From a virus: a DNA stretch of 29,039 nt. The notes below the pieces were generated by a model. That model did no database searches. It saw only the letters and a list, made by a program, of their open reading frames with translations, and had not been told where the DNA came from. The stretch is from IMG/VR virus record IMGVR_UViG_3300022752_000293, positions 1 through 29,039 of that record; one strand, 5' to 3'. Made by a program: the position numbers and the translations under genes. Position 1 is the stretch's first letter. The number at the start of each line of letters is the position of its first letter. Positions 21,105 to 28,878 of the stretch are shown one piece after another.

Positions 21105-22206
21105 CATCGTCGGCGGTTCAACCGCCAGCCGCGTGATCAACTGCCCTGGCAGCGTCGCATTGGTTCAACGGATGCCGCCTCAAGTGGAAAGCAAGTATGC
21201 CGCTGAGGGTACGCTGTTACATTCTTGCATCGAATCGTTGCTTAGCGATTCAGTCATGGACGATGTTTCAGATGCGTTCAAACTGAGCGACGACCAGATT
21301 GACAAGTTGCAATTTTGCATTGATGCCATTGATAAAATTGACCCTGACGAATCGATGACGTTTCTTTTAGAGGTCGAGGTCAATTTTGAGGGCGTCAAAG
21401 GTCTTGAGAACGTCTTTGGCAACGTCGATCTGATCGGCAGGGTAGGTGACCGCGTGATCGTGTTGGATTGGAAGTTTGGTGATGGCGTAATTGTGGAAGC
21501 CGAGGAGAACTATCAGGGGCTATTTTACGCGGCTGCGGCTAGATCGATGGACAAGATGCGTTGGGTGTTTGATGGCGCAACAGAGATTGAGATCGTTATC
21601 GTTCAGCCCTTCGCTATTCGGCGTTGGGTGACGACATTTGAGCGTGTTGCTGCCTTCCAAGCAGAACTGCAAACCGCTGTGATGCTTGCTAACAAACCCG
21701 ACGCGCCGCTTGAGATCGGTGATTGGTGCAGATGGTGTACTGCCAAGCCGATCTGCCCTAAAATGACCGGCGAGATTGACCGCGTCGTGCATCTAAAGTT
21801 AGAGGCGCTTGCACCTGAAGAACTGTCCGCTGCGCTAATCGCTGCGGAACGGTTGGAATCGTTCATTGCAGACGCACGTAAACTGGCGCAAGATCGGCTA
21901 GAGAAGGACATGCCGGTTCCGGGCTTTAAGTTGGTTGCCAAACGAGCTGTTCGGCAATGGATCGATGAAGCTGCGGCGTCTGCTGCGCTGGCAAGTCTTG
22001 GCGTCAGCCAGAATGAGTTGTTTAAGAAAGAATTACTTAGCCCTGCTCAAGCGGAGAAGGTGCTAAAAAAGAGCAAGCTAGCATTGCCCGACGATCTTGT
22101 TGTGGCTGTGTCGAGCGGCAGCACGTTAGCGCCGGAGAGCGATCCCCGGCCTGCCGTGCTTAACGTGGGTACGCATTTGACCGCTGCCCTTTCTAAACTC
22201 CAGTAA
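21091..22206 (+). CDS. DUF2800 PD-(D/E)XK nuclease, AddB/Cas4-like with Fe-S cysteines
   Basis: The 371 aa protein starts at the ATG at 21091 with GAGG 6 nt upstream. An N-terminal Cys18 in INCPGS is followed by AAEGTLLHSC (a GTxxH motif, His44). The nuclease core has GNVDLIG (Asp113), VLDWKFG (Asp126-x-Lys128) and ENYQGLFYA (Gln142). A C-terminal cluster CRWCTAKPIC gives Cys213-x2-Cys216-x5-Cys222. This Cys(N)...CxxCx5C order matches the Fe-S 'staple' of AddB and Cas4 nucleases. The expected activity is exonuclease trimming of DNA ends in phage recombination or replication. The family name DUF2800 is recalled from its pattern and its place upstream of phage polymerases. Confidence 0.82.
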   Translation: MKHSNIVGGSTASRVINCPGSVALVQRMPPQVESKYAAEGTLLHSCIESLLSDSVMDDVSDAFKLSDDQIDKLQFCIDAIDKIDPDESMTFLLEVEVNFEGVKGLENVFGNVDLIGRVGDRVIVLDWKFGDGVIVEAEENYQGLFYAAAARSMDKMRWVFDGATEIEIVIVQPFAIRRWVTTFERVAAFQAELQTAVMLANKPDAPLEIGDWCRWCTAKPICPKMTGEIDRVVHLKLEALAPEELSAALIAAERLESFIADARKLAQDRLEKDMPVPGFKLVAKRAVRQWIDEAAASAALASLGVSQNELFKKELLSPAQAEKVLKKSKLALPDDLVVAVSSGSTLAPESDPRPAVLNVGTHLTAALSKLQ

Positions 22207-22217
22207 AGGAAATCGTG

Positions 22218-22862
22218 ATGTCTAATTTAGTAACGTTTAGTCAAGCAAACCTCCCCGCCGTCTCAAGTCTTTCAACAGCGCTGCGTGCGTTGGAGCAGGA
22301 CGTTGGACTCAACGGCATTGTCATTCTCAAAATGGACAAAACCGGCCATTGGGTGTTCGGCGCTGACCAGACTGAAGTTGAGGATGGTTCAACGTGGGCA
22401 GTCAATCCGTTCTCGTTTGTCCACGGCTATATTGCGTGGGGCGACGGTGAGGTGTTGGCTGAGAAAATGGTCTCGGTATCACAGCCGTTGCCTGAGATCG
22501 ATGTTGCGCCGCCCGGTGCAAAAAAGGGTTGGGAAACCCAAGTAGGCATGTCGCTGAAGTGTTTAGATGGCGACGACGCAGGCATGGAGGCGCGGTACAC
22601 CACGACATCTGTCGGTGGCAAACGTAGCGTCCAGACGCTTGCTCTTGCGATTGCTGCACAGGTTGAAAAGGATCAGTCCAACCCTGTGCCAATCGTGCAT
22701 TTGAAGAAAGACCATTACACGCACAAATCTTATGGCAGAATTTTTACGCCGGTATTTGATGTTGTGAAGTGGGTGAGCATGGACGGTAAGTCAGAAGACG
22801 AACCGCAGGCGTCAGCAGAAGCAGCTGCTGATGACGCTCCGCGTCGTCGTCGCCGCGCCTAA
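22218..22862 (+). CDS. Candidate single-stranded DNA-binding protein (unrecognised family)
   Basis: The 214 aa protein has AAAGGA at 22205-22210, with 7 nt to the ATG at 22218; a GTG 3 nt earlier is less well spaced. The body is beta-rich with aromatic residues (GHWVFGADQTEVED, VHGYIAWGDGEVLAEKM, HYTHKSYGRIFTPVFDVVKW). A disordered acidic stretch (SEDEPQASAEAAADDAP) and an Arg-rich end (RRRRRA) follow. Phages with DUF2800 and PolA usually encode a ssDNA-binding protein (DUF2815 type) at this position, but this sequence does not look like DUF2815. The role is inferred from gene order; a recombination mediator is equally possible. Confidence 0.42.
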   Translation: MSNLVTFSQANLPAVSSLSTALRALEQDVGLNGIVILKMDKTGHWVFGADQTEVEDGSTWAVNPFSFVHGYIAWGDGEVLAEKMVSVSQPLPEIDVAPPGAKKGWETQVGMSLKCLDGDDAGMEARYTTTSVGGKRSVQTLALAIAAQVEKDQSNPVPIVHLKKDHYTHKSYGRIFTPVFDVVKWVSMDGKSEDEPQASAEAAADDAPRRRRRA

Positions 22863-22866
22863 TCGG

Positions 22867-22897
22867 AAGGTCACGGCAGAAATGCCGTGGCCTTTTT
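22867..22897 (+). terminator. Rho-independent terminator with GAAA loop
   Basis: GGTCACGGCA (22869-22878) pairs with TGCCGTGGCC (22883-22892) through one G-U pair around the GNRA loop GAAA, and AA (22867-22868) extends the stem with TT. It runs directly into TTTTT (22893-22897). Structure and U-run are textbook quality. Confidence 0.88.
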
Positions 22898-22912
22898 CTT
22901 TTTGGAGAATGA

Positions 22913-23104
22913 ATGATGGATCATCCCTATGAAATCATTTTGCAGCTGTTGCGTGAGTACAAACATCTATGTGATTGTGTTGACTCGGATGCTGCGCTCG
23001 AAATTGCGATGCAAATCCGTTTGGAAGCTCAAAAACTTGTTGTGCTGGCTGCACAAAATGTTGACCCGTCGATTGACACGACTCAAATGAATTTGGATTT
23101 ATGA
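22913..23104 (+). CDS. Small phage protein, unknown function
   Basis: The 63 aa protein (62 if the second ATG at 22916 is used) is helical: EIILQLLREYKHLCDCVDSD then AALEIAMQIRLEAQKLVVLA. GGAG lies 5-9 nt upstream. The stop overlaps the polymerase ATG as ATGA, so translation is probably coupled to the polymerase. A Cys pair (CDC) is the only potential metal site. It lies between the internal terminator and polA. Function is unknown. Confidence 0.55.
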   Translation: MMDHPYEIILQLLREYKHLCDCVDSDAALEIAMQIRLEAQKLVVLAAQNVDPSIDTTQMNLDL

Positions 23105-25047
23105 CAATTTTGTGGGTTGACTTTGAGACACGCAGTCGTTGCGACCTAACAACCAAAGGCGTTTACAACTACGCGCAAGACGCAAGCACGGACGTGCTGT
23201 GCATGTCCTATGCGTTCGATGATGAGGAGGTGGCAACGTGGACGCCTGCGTTGCCCTTTCCTGACCGTTTACGTCAGCACACCGGTCAGATTAGGGCGCA
23301 TAACGCAGCGTTTGAACGGCTAATCTTTTGGTACGTGCTGCACATCAATTACGACCTTGAGCAGTTCTATTGCACGGCTACCCAAGCGCGGGCCAACTGT
23401 GCGCCTGGTTCGCTTGAGGATGTGGGACGGTTCGCAAGCGCTGACATGCGTAAAGACTATCGTGGAGCGCAACTTATTCGACGTTTGTGTATGCCGCAGG
23501 CAGACGGCAATTTTTACCGCGACGAGGCATTGTTTGCTGAGATGGTGGCTTATTGTGAGCAAGACGTTCGCGCTATGCGCGTTATCTCACAAGCTATGCG
23601 CGATTTGTCGGCTGAAGAGCTTGCTGACTACCATGTGAATGAGCGCATCAACGATCGTGGCGTGCTGGTTGATGTGCCGCTGTGTAAGGCAGCAGTGCAG
23701 TACGCGAGCGATGAGCTGGTCGAGATCGAGCAGATTGTGGCTGACGTGACGCAGGGCGAGATCATGAGCGTTCGCAGTCCCGCGATGAAGCAGTGGGTCA
23801 TGAATCGGGTAGGAAGCGAGGCGTTGGCTCTGATGGAGTCATACAAAGATGGCGAGAAGAAATATTCGATTGATAAGACCGTGCGAGCTAACTTGCTTGC
23901 GATGGACAATCCTGAGCAAGTGCCCCCGGACGTGGCAGAAGTCATCCAGTGCGCTGACGATCTATGGGCGTCGAGCGTGGCGAAGTTTGCCCGCTTGGCT
24001 GCGCTGGCTGACGATGAGGATCATCGGGTGCGTGGTGCGTTTGTGTTTGCCGGTGGGTCGGCCACGGGCCGAGCGTCATCTTATGGTGCACAGGTGCATA
24101 ATTTTGCCCGTCAGTGTGCTGACGATCCTGAAGCTGTCCGTACCGCGATGGTGCGCGGGCATCAGATCGTGCCGACCTATGGGCGACGCGTCACGGACGT
24201 GCTCAAGGGAATGCTGCGCCCTGCGCTGATGCCTGCGCCTGAGCATGTACTGATCGTCGCTGATTGGGCGGCGATCGAGGCGCGCATGAACCCGTGGCTG
24301 TCAGCGCACGCTACCTCGGAAGCTAAGTTGGACTTGTTTCGCACGGGCGCAGACATCTACAAACACAACGCCAGCCGGACGTTTAACGTGCCGGTGGACG
24401 CGATCGATAAAGAGCAACGCCAGATCGGCAAGGTCCAAGAGTTGGCGTGCGGGTACGGTGGCGGCGTGGGGGCGTTTGCATCGATGGGGCGCATCTATGG
24501 CGTTAACTTACCTGAAGCTGACAGCAGGCGCATGGTGGAGGCGTGGCGACGCGCTAACCCGTGGGCTGTGCATTACTGGCAGGCGCTTGAGACGTCGTAC
24601 ATGCGCGCGATGAGGAACCCAAAGTCTGAGTTTAAGGCTGGCCGTGTGACTTACTATTTTGACTCTCAGCACCTCTGGTACGCACTGCCTTCAGGACGCA
24701 TCCTATGCTACCCCTATGCTCGCATCGACGCTGATGGTGTGTCCTACGCCAAGGCGTCATGGAAGCCTGCGCAGGACGCCAAGGAATGGCCTCGCGCGCG
24801 GTTGTGGAAGGGTCTAGCGGCAGAGAACATCTGTCAGGCTGCGGCTAACGACATTCTGCGCGCGTCGCTGCGCCAACTGACTGATGTAGTGCTGCACGTC
24901 CATGATGAGATTGTGCTTGAGGTGCCAGCGTCGCGGGCTGAAGAAGCTGCGCAGGCGCTGCACCATGTGATGTGTACACCGCCAGCATGGGCGCAGGGGT
25001 TGCCTTTAGATGCTGAAGTTTCAACCATGACAAGGTATGGAAAATGA
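23101..25047 (+). CDS. DNA polymerase I family A with 3'-5' exonuclease
   Basis: The 648 aa protein has exonuclease motifs I (VDFET, Asp7/Glu9), II (HNAAFE, about 67-72) and III (YCEQDV, Tyr151/Asp155). Polymerase motif A is ADWAAIEARM with Asp388 and motif C is HDE (601-603). Motif B is RQIGKVQELACGYG with Arg440, Lys444 and Tyr452; spacing fits E. coli Pol I Arg754, Lys758 and Tyr766, so residue 448, equivalent to Phe762, is Leu. No 5'-3' exonuclease domain is present, as in most phage enzymes. It replicates the phage genome. Start overlaps the upstream stop (ATGA), and the stop overlaps the primase-helicase start. This is a single complete gene. Confidence 0.93.
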   Translation: MTILWVDFETRSRCDLTTKGVYNYAQDASTDVLCMSYAFDDEEVATWTPALPFPDRLRQHTGQIRAHNAAFERLIFWYVLHINYDLEQFYCTATQARANCAPGSLEDVGRFASADMRKDYRGAQLIRRLCMPQADGNFYRDEALFAEMVAYCEQDVRAMRVISQAMRDLSAEELADYHVNERINDRGVLVDVPLCKAAVQYASDELVEIEQIVADVTQGEIMSVRSPAMKQWVMNRVGSEALALMESYKDGEKKYSIDKTVRANLLAMDNPEQVPPDVAEVIQCADDLWASSVAKFARLAALADDEDHRVRGAFVFAGGSATGRASSYGAQVHNFARQCADDPEAVRTAMVRGHQIVPTYGRRVTDVLKGMLRPALMPAPEHVLIVADWAAIEARMNPWLSAHATSEAKLDLFRTGADIYKHNASRTFNVPVDAIDKEQRQIGKVQELACGYGGGVGAFASMGRIYGVNLPEADSRRMVEAWRRANPWAVHYWQALETSYMRAMRNPKSEFKAGRVTYYFDSQHLWYALPSGRILCYPYARIDADGVSYAKASWKPAQDAKEWPRARLWKGLAAENICQAAANDILRASLRQLTDVVLHVHDEIVLEVPASRAEEAAQALHHVMCTPPAWAQGLPLDAEVSTMTRYGK

Positions 25048-27341
25048 CGACCTTCATTGATTTTTTAACGTCGCTCGCGCCGGCGGGCGAAACAGCTTTA
25101 TTGGTACGTCAAAAACCGCAGTTGAAAAACGGTCGAATGCAGTTTCATTCTGACGGTGCGTTGAAGTGTGTGTGGCCTGCGTATTTACCTAGCAGCGCAA
25201 AGATAAGGCCCGATCAGGCATGGTACGGCAACACGGCGTCGTTTATTGTGGATCGATTCAAGGATGGTCATGTCTCAGCGTCGGCAGCCAACTGTGAATA
25301 CTGTCTGTTGATGGTGCTTGATGACATCGGAACCAAGAGCAAGACCCCGCCGCTTGAACCAACCTGGAAGATGGAGACGTCAACGGGTTCGTTTCAATGG
25401 GGGTATGCGTTTTCAGACCAACCAACCAAGGCTGAGTTTGCAGCAGCAGTAAAAGCGATTGCGATTGCAGGGTTTACAGATCCAGGTGCCATTAACGCGG
25501 TGCGTAATTTTCGCCTACCTGGTTCGGTCAATCTCAAGCCGGGGCGTGGCAACTTTGCTTCGCAACTGGTGGAGTTTCACCCAAAACGTGAGTTTACATT
25601 AGATCAGATTTGCGACGCGTTTGGCGTTGTGCCTGTTGAGGCTGATAGCACGAACTACATACCGATACGAATTGCTGACTCGGGCAACGATGATGTGTTT
25701 GCATGGTTGCTTGATAGAGGGCTGGTGCTTTCGAGGCCCAACCCTGAAGGCTGGGCGGGTATTGTTTGCCCCAACAACGGCGAACACAGCGACGGCAATC
25801 CAGAGGGTCGTTACATGCCAGCTACGCGGTCATTTTGTTGCTTGCATTCGCATTGCGTTGATTTTGACACGAAAATTTTTTTGAAATGGGTCGCAGACAA
25901 CGGTGGCCCAAACCATCAACACGGATTGCGTGATGATTTGATTGCGGTGACTATGAACGACGCCCTACAAAAACTTGAACCCACTGATTTTTTTACTGCT
26001 GATGCTGCGAAAATTATTGAAGATGTTGAGCGCAAAGAGTTAGGCCGAATTGAGAAGAACGCTTGGTATGAGCGTTTTGCCTACGTGATGGCTGACAACG
26101 CATTTTTTGATATGCTGGATCGGCGTGAGGTATCGCGGCCTACGTTTGATGCTTTGTACCGGCACATCAGCTGCACCAGCGTTCGCACGGGGCGCAAGGT
26201 TGAAGCGAGCATCTGTTTTGATGAGAACCGGCAGGCTAAAGGTGCTTGCACGCTCGTTGGGATCACCTACGCAGCGGGCGATGATGTGCTTGTGGCCCGC
26301 GACGGCGAAGTGTTTGGCAATCGTTGGCGCGACGCACGGCCAGCACCAGGTTCGGGTGACATTGCGCCGTGGCTGAGGCATTGCGAAACGCTTGTGCCAG
26401 AAGTAGCCGAGCGCGAGCATTTGTTCGACGTCATGGCATTTAAAGTCCAGCATCCTGAAGTTAAAGTCAATCATGCTGTACTGCATGGCGGCGATCAAGG
26501 TTGCGGTAAGGATACGTTGTGGGCTCCATTTATTTGGGCGGTTTGTGGCCCAGGATTGAAGAATCGCGGCTTGCTGGATAACGACTCGCTATCGTCGCAA
26601 TGGGGGTATCAATTAGAGTCGGAGATCCTCATCATCAACGAATTGAAGGAACCCGAAGCGGCTGCGCGGCGGGCATTAGCTAACAAACTCAAACCGATCA
26701 TCGCTGCGCCTCCAGATATGCTGCCGATCAATCGCAAGGGCTTGCATCCATACGACATGGCGAATAGATTGTTTGTTCTTGCATTTTCAAATGATCCTGT
26801 TCCGATTTCAATCGATTCACAGGATCGGCGCTGGTTTTGTGTGTGGTCGTCTGCACCACGCATGGATCCGAAAGTCGCATCAGACCTATGGACGTGGTAC
26901 AAGAGCGGTGGCTTTGCAGCGATTGCCGGCTGGCTGCACCAGCGCGACGTGTCTGCGTTCAACCCTGCCGCAGCGCCGCGATGGACAGAGTTCAAGTCCA
27001 ACCTGGTCGAGCATGGTATGTCTATTGCGGAGTCTTATCTGGTGGATATGATGCGACAGCGCGTAGGTGAATTCAGCAAGGGCGTCGTGGGATCTCCCTT
27101 TCACGCGTTATGTGATCGCGTCGCCGGAGCTGCCCCAGCAGGGGTTAAAGTGCCTCAAGCGGCGCTGCTCCATGCGCTTAAAGAGGCGGGCTGGGTCGAT
27201 ATGGGCCGGATTGCGTCGGGTGAATTGACGTCTAAGAAGCATATTTTTGCTGCACCGGATTTAGTCAATAAAGTATCCAAGTCTGAGCTTAGAAGGCTTG
27301 TCGAAGATGCGCCGGCGGCGCGAATGGTGGTCGTGAAATGA
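25044..27341 (+). CDS. Primase-helicase (RepB-like primase plus SF3/DUF5906-like helicase)
   Basis: The 765 aa protein has an N-terminal archaeo-eukaryotic-primase-like domain (CLLMVLDDIGTKSK with Asp93/Asp94, a SFQWGYAF strand, and RNFRLPGSVNLKPG about 154-167). A Cys/His cluster follows (Cys242, His248, Cys265, Cys266, His268, His270, Cys271), likely zinc-binding. The C-terminal ATPase has Walker A GGDQGCGKDT (482-491, Lys489), an ILIINELKEPE Walker B-like segment (Asn532-Glu533) and NRLFVLAFSNDPVPI with DRRWFCVW, as in DUF5906/SF3-like phage helicases. It unwinds and probably primes the fork for the upstream polymerase. ATGA overlaps occur at both ends. The primase active site is less certain than the helicase. 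Confidence 0.8.
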   Translation: MTTFIDFLTSLAPAGETALLVRQKPQLKNGRMQFHSDGALKCVWPAYLPSSAKIRPDQAWYGNTASFIVDRFKDGHVSASAANCEYCLLMVLDDIGTKSKTPPLEPTWKMETSTGSFQWGYAFSDQPTKAEFAAAVKAIAIAGFTDPGAINAVRNFRLPGSVNLKPGRGNFASQLVEFHPKREFTLDQICDAFGVVPVEADSTNYIPIRIADSGNDDVFAWLLDRGLVLSRPNPEGWAGIVCPNNGEHSDGNPEGRYMPATRSFCCLHSHCVDFDTKIFLKWVADNGGPNHQHGLRDDLIAVTMNDALQKLEPTDFFTADAAKIIEDVERKELGRIEKNAWYERFAYVMADNAFFDMLDRREVSRPTFDALYRHISCTSVRTGRKVEASICFDENRQAKGACTLVGITYAAGDDVLVARDGEVFGNRWRDARPAPGSGDIAPWLRHCETLVPEVAEREHLFDVMAFKVQHPEVKVNHAVLHGGDQGCGKDTLWAPFIWAVCGPGLKNRGLLDNDSLSSQWGYQLESEILIINELKEPEAAARRALANKLKPIIAAPPDMLPINRKGLHPYDMANRLFVLAFSNDPVPISIDSQDRRWFCVWSSAPRMDPKVASDLWTWYKSGGFAAIAGWLHQRDVSAFNPAAAPRWTEFKSNLVEHGMSIAESYLVDMMRQRVGEFSKGVVGSPFHALCDRVAGAAPAGVKVPQAALLHALKEAGWVDMGRIASGELTSKKHIFAAPDLVNKVSKSELRRLVEDAPAARMVVVK

Positions 27342-27526
27342 TGAAATGGCAACAAGACGAAGTGTTGAGAATGGTACGTAAGATCGTAGCCACGCAGGCT
27401 ATGCTACGCACCAAGGCGCAACGCAATCAAATTGATCCTGAGATGATCAAGGTGCGGCTTGATGATGATCTGCTGAATTTGCGCTTGATTTTATCAACGT
27501 ACAAAAACGATAAGCCCGCCTTGTGA
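27338..27526 (+). CDS. Small phage protein at end of replication operon, unknown function
   Basis: The 62 aa protein (61 aa from the second ATG) is helical and charged: WQQDEVLRMVRKIVATQAML then MIKVRLDDDLLNLRLILSTY. The start overlaps the primase-helicase stop (ATGA). Its last codons and stop lie inside the hairpin at 27514-27532, so translation could disturb that hairpin. No domain is recognised. Confidence 0.5.
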   Translation: MMKWQQDEVLRMVRKIVATQAMLRTKAQRNQIDPEMIKVRLDDDLLNLRLILSTYKNDKPAL

Positions 27527-27532
27527 GCGGGC
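27496..27532 (-). terminator. Terminator for the minus-strand metallophosphoesterase operon
   Basis: On the minus strand GCCCGC (27532-27527) pairs with GCGGGC (27519-27514) around a 7-nt loop and leads into TTATCGTTTTT. It lies 26 nt past the stop of the acidic gene. The same stem would also form in + strand RNA, but no U-run follows there. Confidence 0.65.
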
Positions 27533-27557
27533 GTGTCGTTGCGGCGTAAGACGAATT

Positions 27558-27728
27558 TTATTCGTCGTCTTCCACTTCCTCTGCTTCTGCGTCGCGGGCT
27601 TCAACTGCTGCGAGCAGTTTGTCGTACAGACCACTGAGGCCAGAGCTAATTTCTTTGTCGCCCAGCCAGTCAATAATTTCGTCGTATTCAAACTCGGTCA
27701 GATCTACTGATACAAATACGTCGTCCAT
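27558..27728 (-). CDS. Small acidic protein, unknown function
   Basis: The 56 aa protein starts at the ATG at 27728, which has GGGGG upstream; an earlier in-frame ATG at 27740 abuts the previous stop without a ribosome site. Sequence DDVFVSVDLTEFEYDEIIDW and an acidic tail (ARDAEAEEVEDDE) give a strong negative charge. Small acidic proteins of phages sometimes inhibit host DNA-binding proteins by mimicking DNA, but there is no direct evidence here. It follows the phosphoesterase gene in one operon. Confidence 0.55.
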   Translation of the reverse strand: MDDVFVSVDLTEFEYDEIIDWLGDKEISSGLSGLYDKLLAAVEARDAEAEEVEDDE

Positions 27729-27740
27729 GATTACCCCCAT

Positions 27741-28700
27741 TCAAGAAATTTCAGATCCACGAAAATAGGCACGTCCTTCGATCACTTCCACGAGTTCAGG
27801 CGGCAGCAACCGACCCTCATTATCAAACGTTAGTATTGCAAAACCACTACACCAAGGTACGGGGTTTTGTTCTAGGTAATGGAAGGCACTGCTTTCAGGA
27901 TCTGCCAGCATCCCTGTGGATATACCGTATCGGCGTCCGTTGTAATCCCCCCACGGTTTGACCTCCAGAAGGTGGGTGTGACCTGTTATAGAATTTATAC
28001 CGGATTTAAGAACGTTGTTATAACCGCTATGAATGCCAGAATGTTGCATCCGGTGTTTAATCATTGTGTTGCCATTGACAAACACCGACCACGACACGCT
28101 CCATTCAGGTATGTGATCTGTCAACGTCGTGCCTTTGATGCCTCGAAATTCAGGCGCTGCATTCGCCAAACGTTTATCAAATCTAATGTCGTGATTTCCA
28201 ACCGTTCGATGCAGGATGGTGCTTAAGCCTTTGCAGGCTTTTTTAATTGCGTCCATGTGCGTTTGAACGCTCTCGACTTCTTGTTGCAGTGTAGGGCGTT
28301 CTGTCCAGTCCTCAGGGCCGTATTTGCTGATCGTGCTTCCATCCAAAATGTCCCCATTTGCCACGATCATTGCCGGTTTGAGCTGCTTGATAAGTTTAAT
28401 GAGCGCATAGAAAGCAGCACTGGTTTGATTGGGCATAAAATGCGCGTCGCTGAAGACGATTACTCTTCCATAAATGTCTGCAATCGATTTAACTTTGTCG
28501 TAGCTGTGCGTGATCGTCGGATTGATGGGCCTGTCATGCGTTAGCGTCGGCAGTTCGATGTCGTACCGTGCCGCTACGCTGTTGCGCCGGTTGTAAACCG
28601 TGCGGACACTGGTGCCCAACTCACGCGCAACAGCAGCGGGGCTATTGAGCTTGTGCCATAGGTTGATGAAGTCTTCGTCACTACATGCTGGTGCGGTCAT
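27741..28700 (-). CDS. Metallophosphoesterase with N-terminal HTH
   Basis: The 319 aa protein has an N-terminal helix-turn-helix (about 18-40, SPAAVARELGTSVRTVYNRR). A calcineurin-like phosphoesterase domain follows with FSDAHF (Asp85, His87), NGDILDG (Asp117), VGNHD (Asn169-Asp171) and GHTHLLE (His241, His243), all canonical metal ligands. The family includes nucleases, nucleotide phosphodiesterases and protein phosphatases. The HTH suggests DNA or RNA as the partner. GAGGGG upstream supports the ATG at 28700. It is transcribed away from the replication operon, with its own promoter upstream. Substrate cannot be stated. Confidence 0.82.
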   Translation of the reverse strand: MTAPACSDEDFINLWHKLNSPAAVARELGTSVRTVYNRRNSVAARYDIELPTLTHDRPINPTITHSYDKVKSIADIYGRVIVFSDAHFMPNQTSAAFYALIKLIKQLKPAMIVANGDILDGSTISKYGPEDWTERPTLQQEVESVQTHMDAIKKACKGLSTILHRTVGNHDIRFDKRLANAAPEFRGIKGTTLTDHIPEWSVSWSVFVNGNTMIKHRMQHSGIHSGYNNVLKSGINSITGHTHLLEVKPWGDYNGRRYGISTGMLADPESSAFHYLEQNPVPWCSGFAILTFDNEGRLLPPELVEVIEGRAYFRGSEIS

Positions 28701-28733
28701 GATCGGCCCCTCACGTTAAGTTGCGGGGCTTAT

Positions 28734-28763
28734 ACCATATCCATATTGAAATTGTAATGACAA
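28734..28763 (-). promoter_or_regulatory. Candidate promoter of the metallophosphoesterase gene
   Basis: On the minus strand TTGTCA (28763-28758) is followed after 18 nt by TATGGT (28739-28734), with TATAAG (28734-28729) overlapping as an alternative -10. The -35 box is identical to that of the minus-strand promoter near 20885. The region is AT-rich and non-coding. Confidence 0.42.
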
Positions 28764-28788
28764 AAAAAAGCCCGTCGATTGACGGGCT
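28761..28788 (-). terminator. Rho-independent terminator of the rightmost minus-strand genes
   Basis: AGCCCGTC (28788-28781 on the minus strand) pairs with GACGGGCT (28776-28769) around AATC, then runs into eight T residues. It ends transcripts from the small ORFs to its right and directly abuts the -35 of the next promoter. Confidence 0.88.
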
Positions 28789-28790
28789 AA

Positions 28791-28804
28791 CTGGCATGTG
28801 CCAG
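28791..28804. repeat. 14-bp palindrome (CTGGCA-TG-TGCCAG)
   Basis: Perfect 6-nt arms flank a 2-nt centre. It lies between the last micro-ORF and the terminator. It may be an operator or extend the terminator stem region; no other evidence supports either. Confidence 0.4.
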
Positions 28805-28813
28805 AAGGAGCGA

Positions 28814-28876
28814 TCACAAGTCTAGCACTTCACAGATAAGCCAGGCAACAAATGTTGCAATGATTAGCGCTATCAT
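28814..28876 (-). CDS. Micro-ORF, 20 aa hydrophobic peptide
   Basis: The ATG at 28876 begins MIALIIATFVAWLICEVLDL and ends at TGA. Nearly all residues are hydrophobic, so it would be one membrane span. It starts 2 nt after the previous micro-ORF's stop, and no separate ribosome site is visible, so it would depend on coupling. It is too short for statistical support. The shared membrane character of the two adjacent ORFs is the main argument. Confidence 0.35.
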   Translation of the reverse strand: MIALIIATFVAWLICEVLDL

Positions 28877-28878
28877 GG

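Noticed and set aside
27879-28226. 115 aa + strand ORF
   Set aside because: It is antisense to the metallophosphoesterase catalytic region and has no recognisable sequence or ribosome site.
28701-28813. Additional gene between the metallophosphoesterase and the micro-ORFs
   Set aside because: Only promoter-like, terminator and palindrome sequences are seen; no frame has a plausible start and ribosome site.
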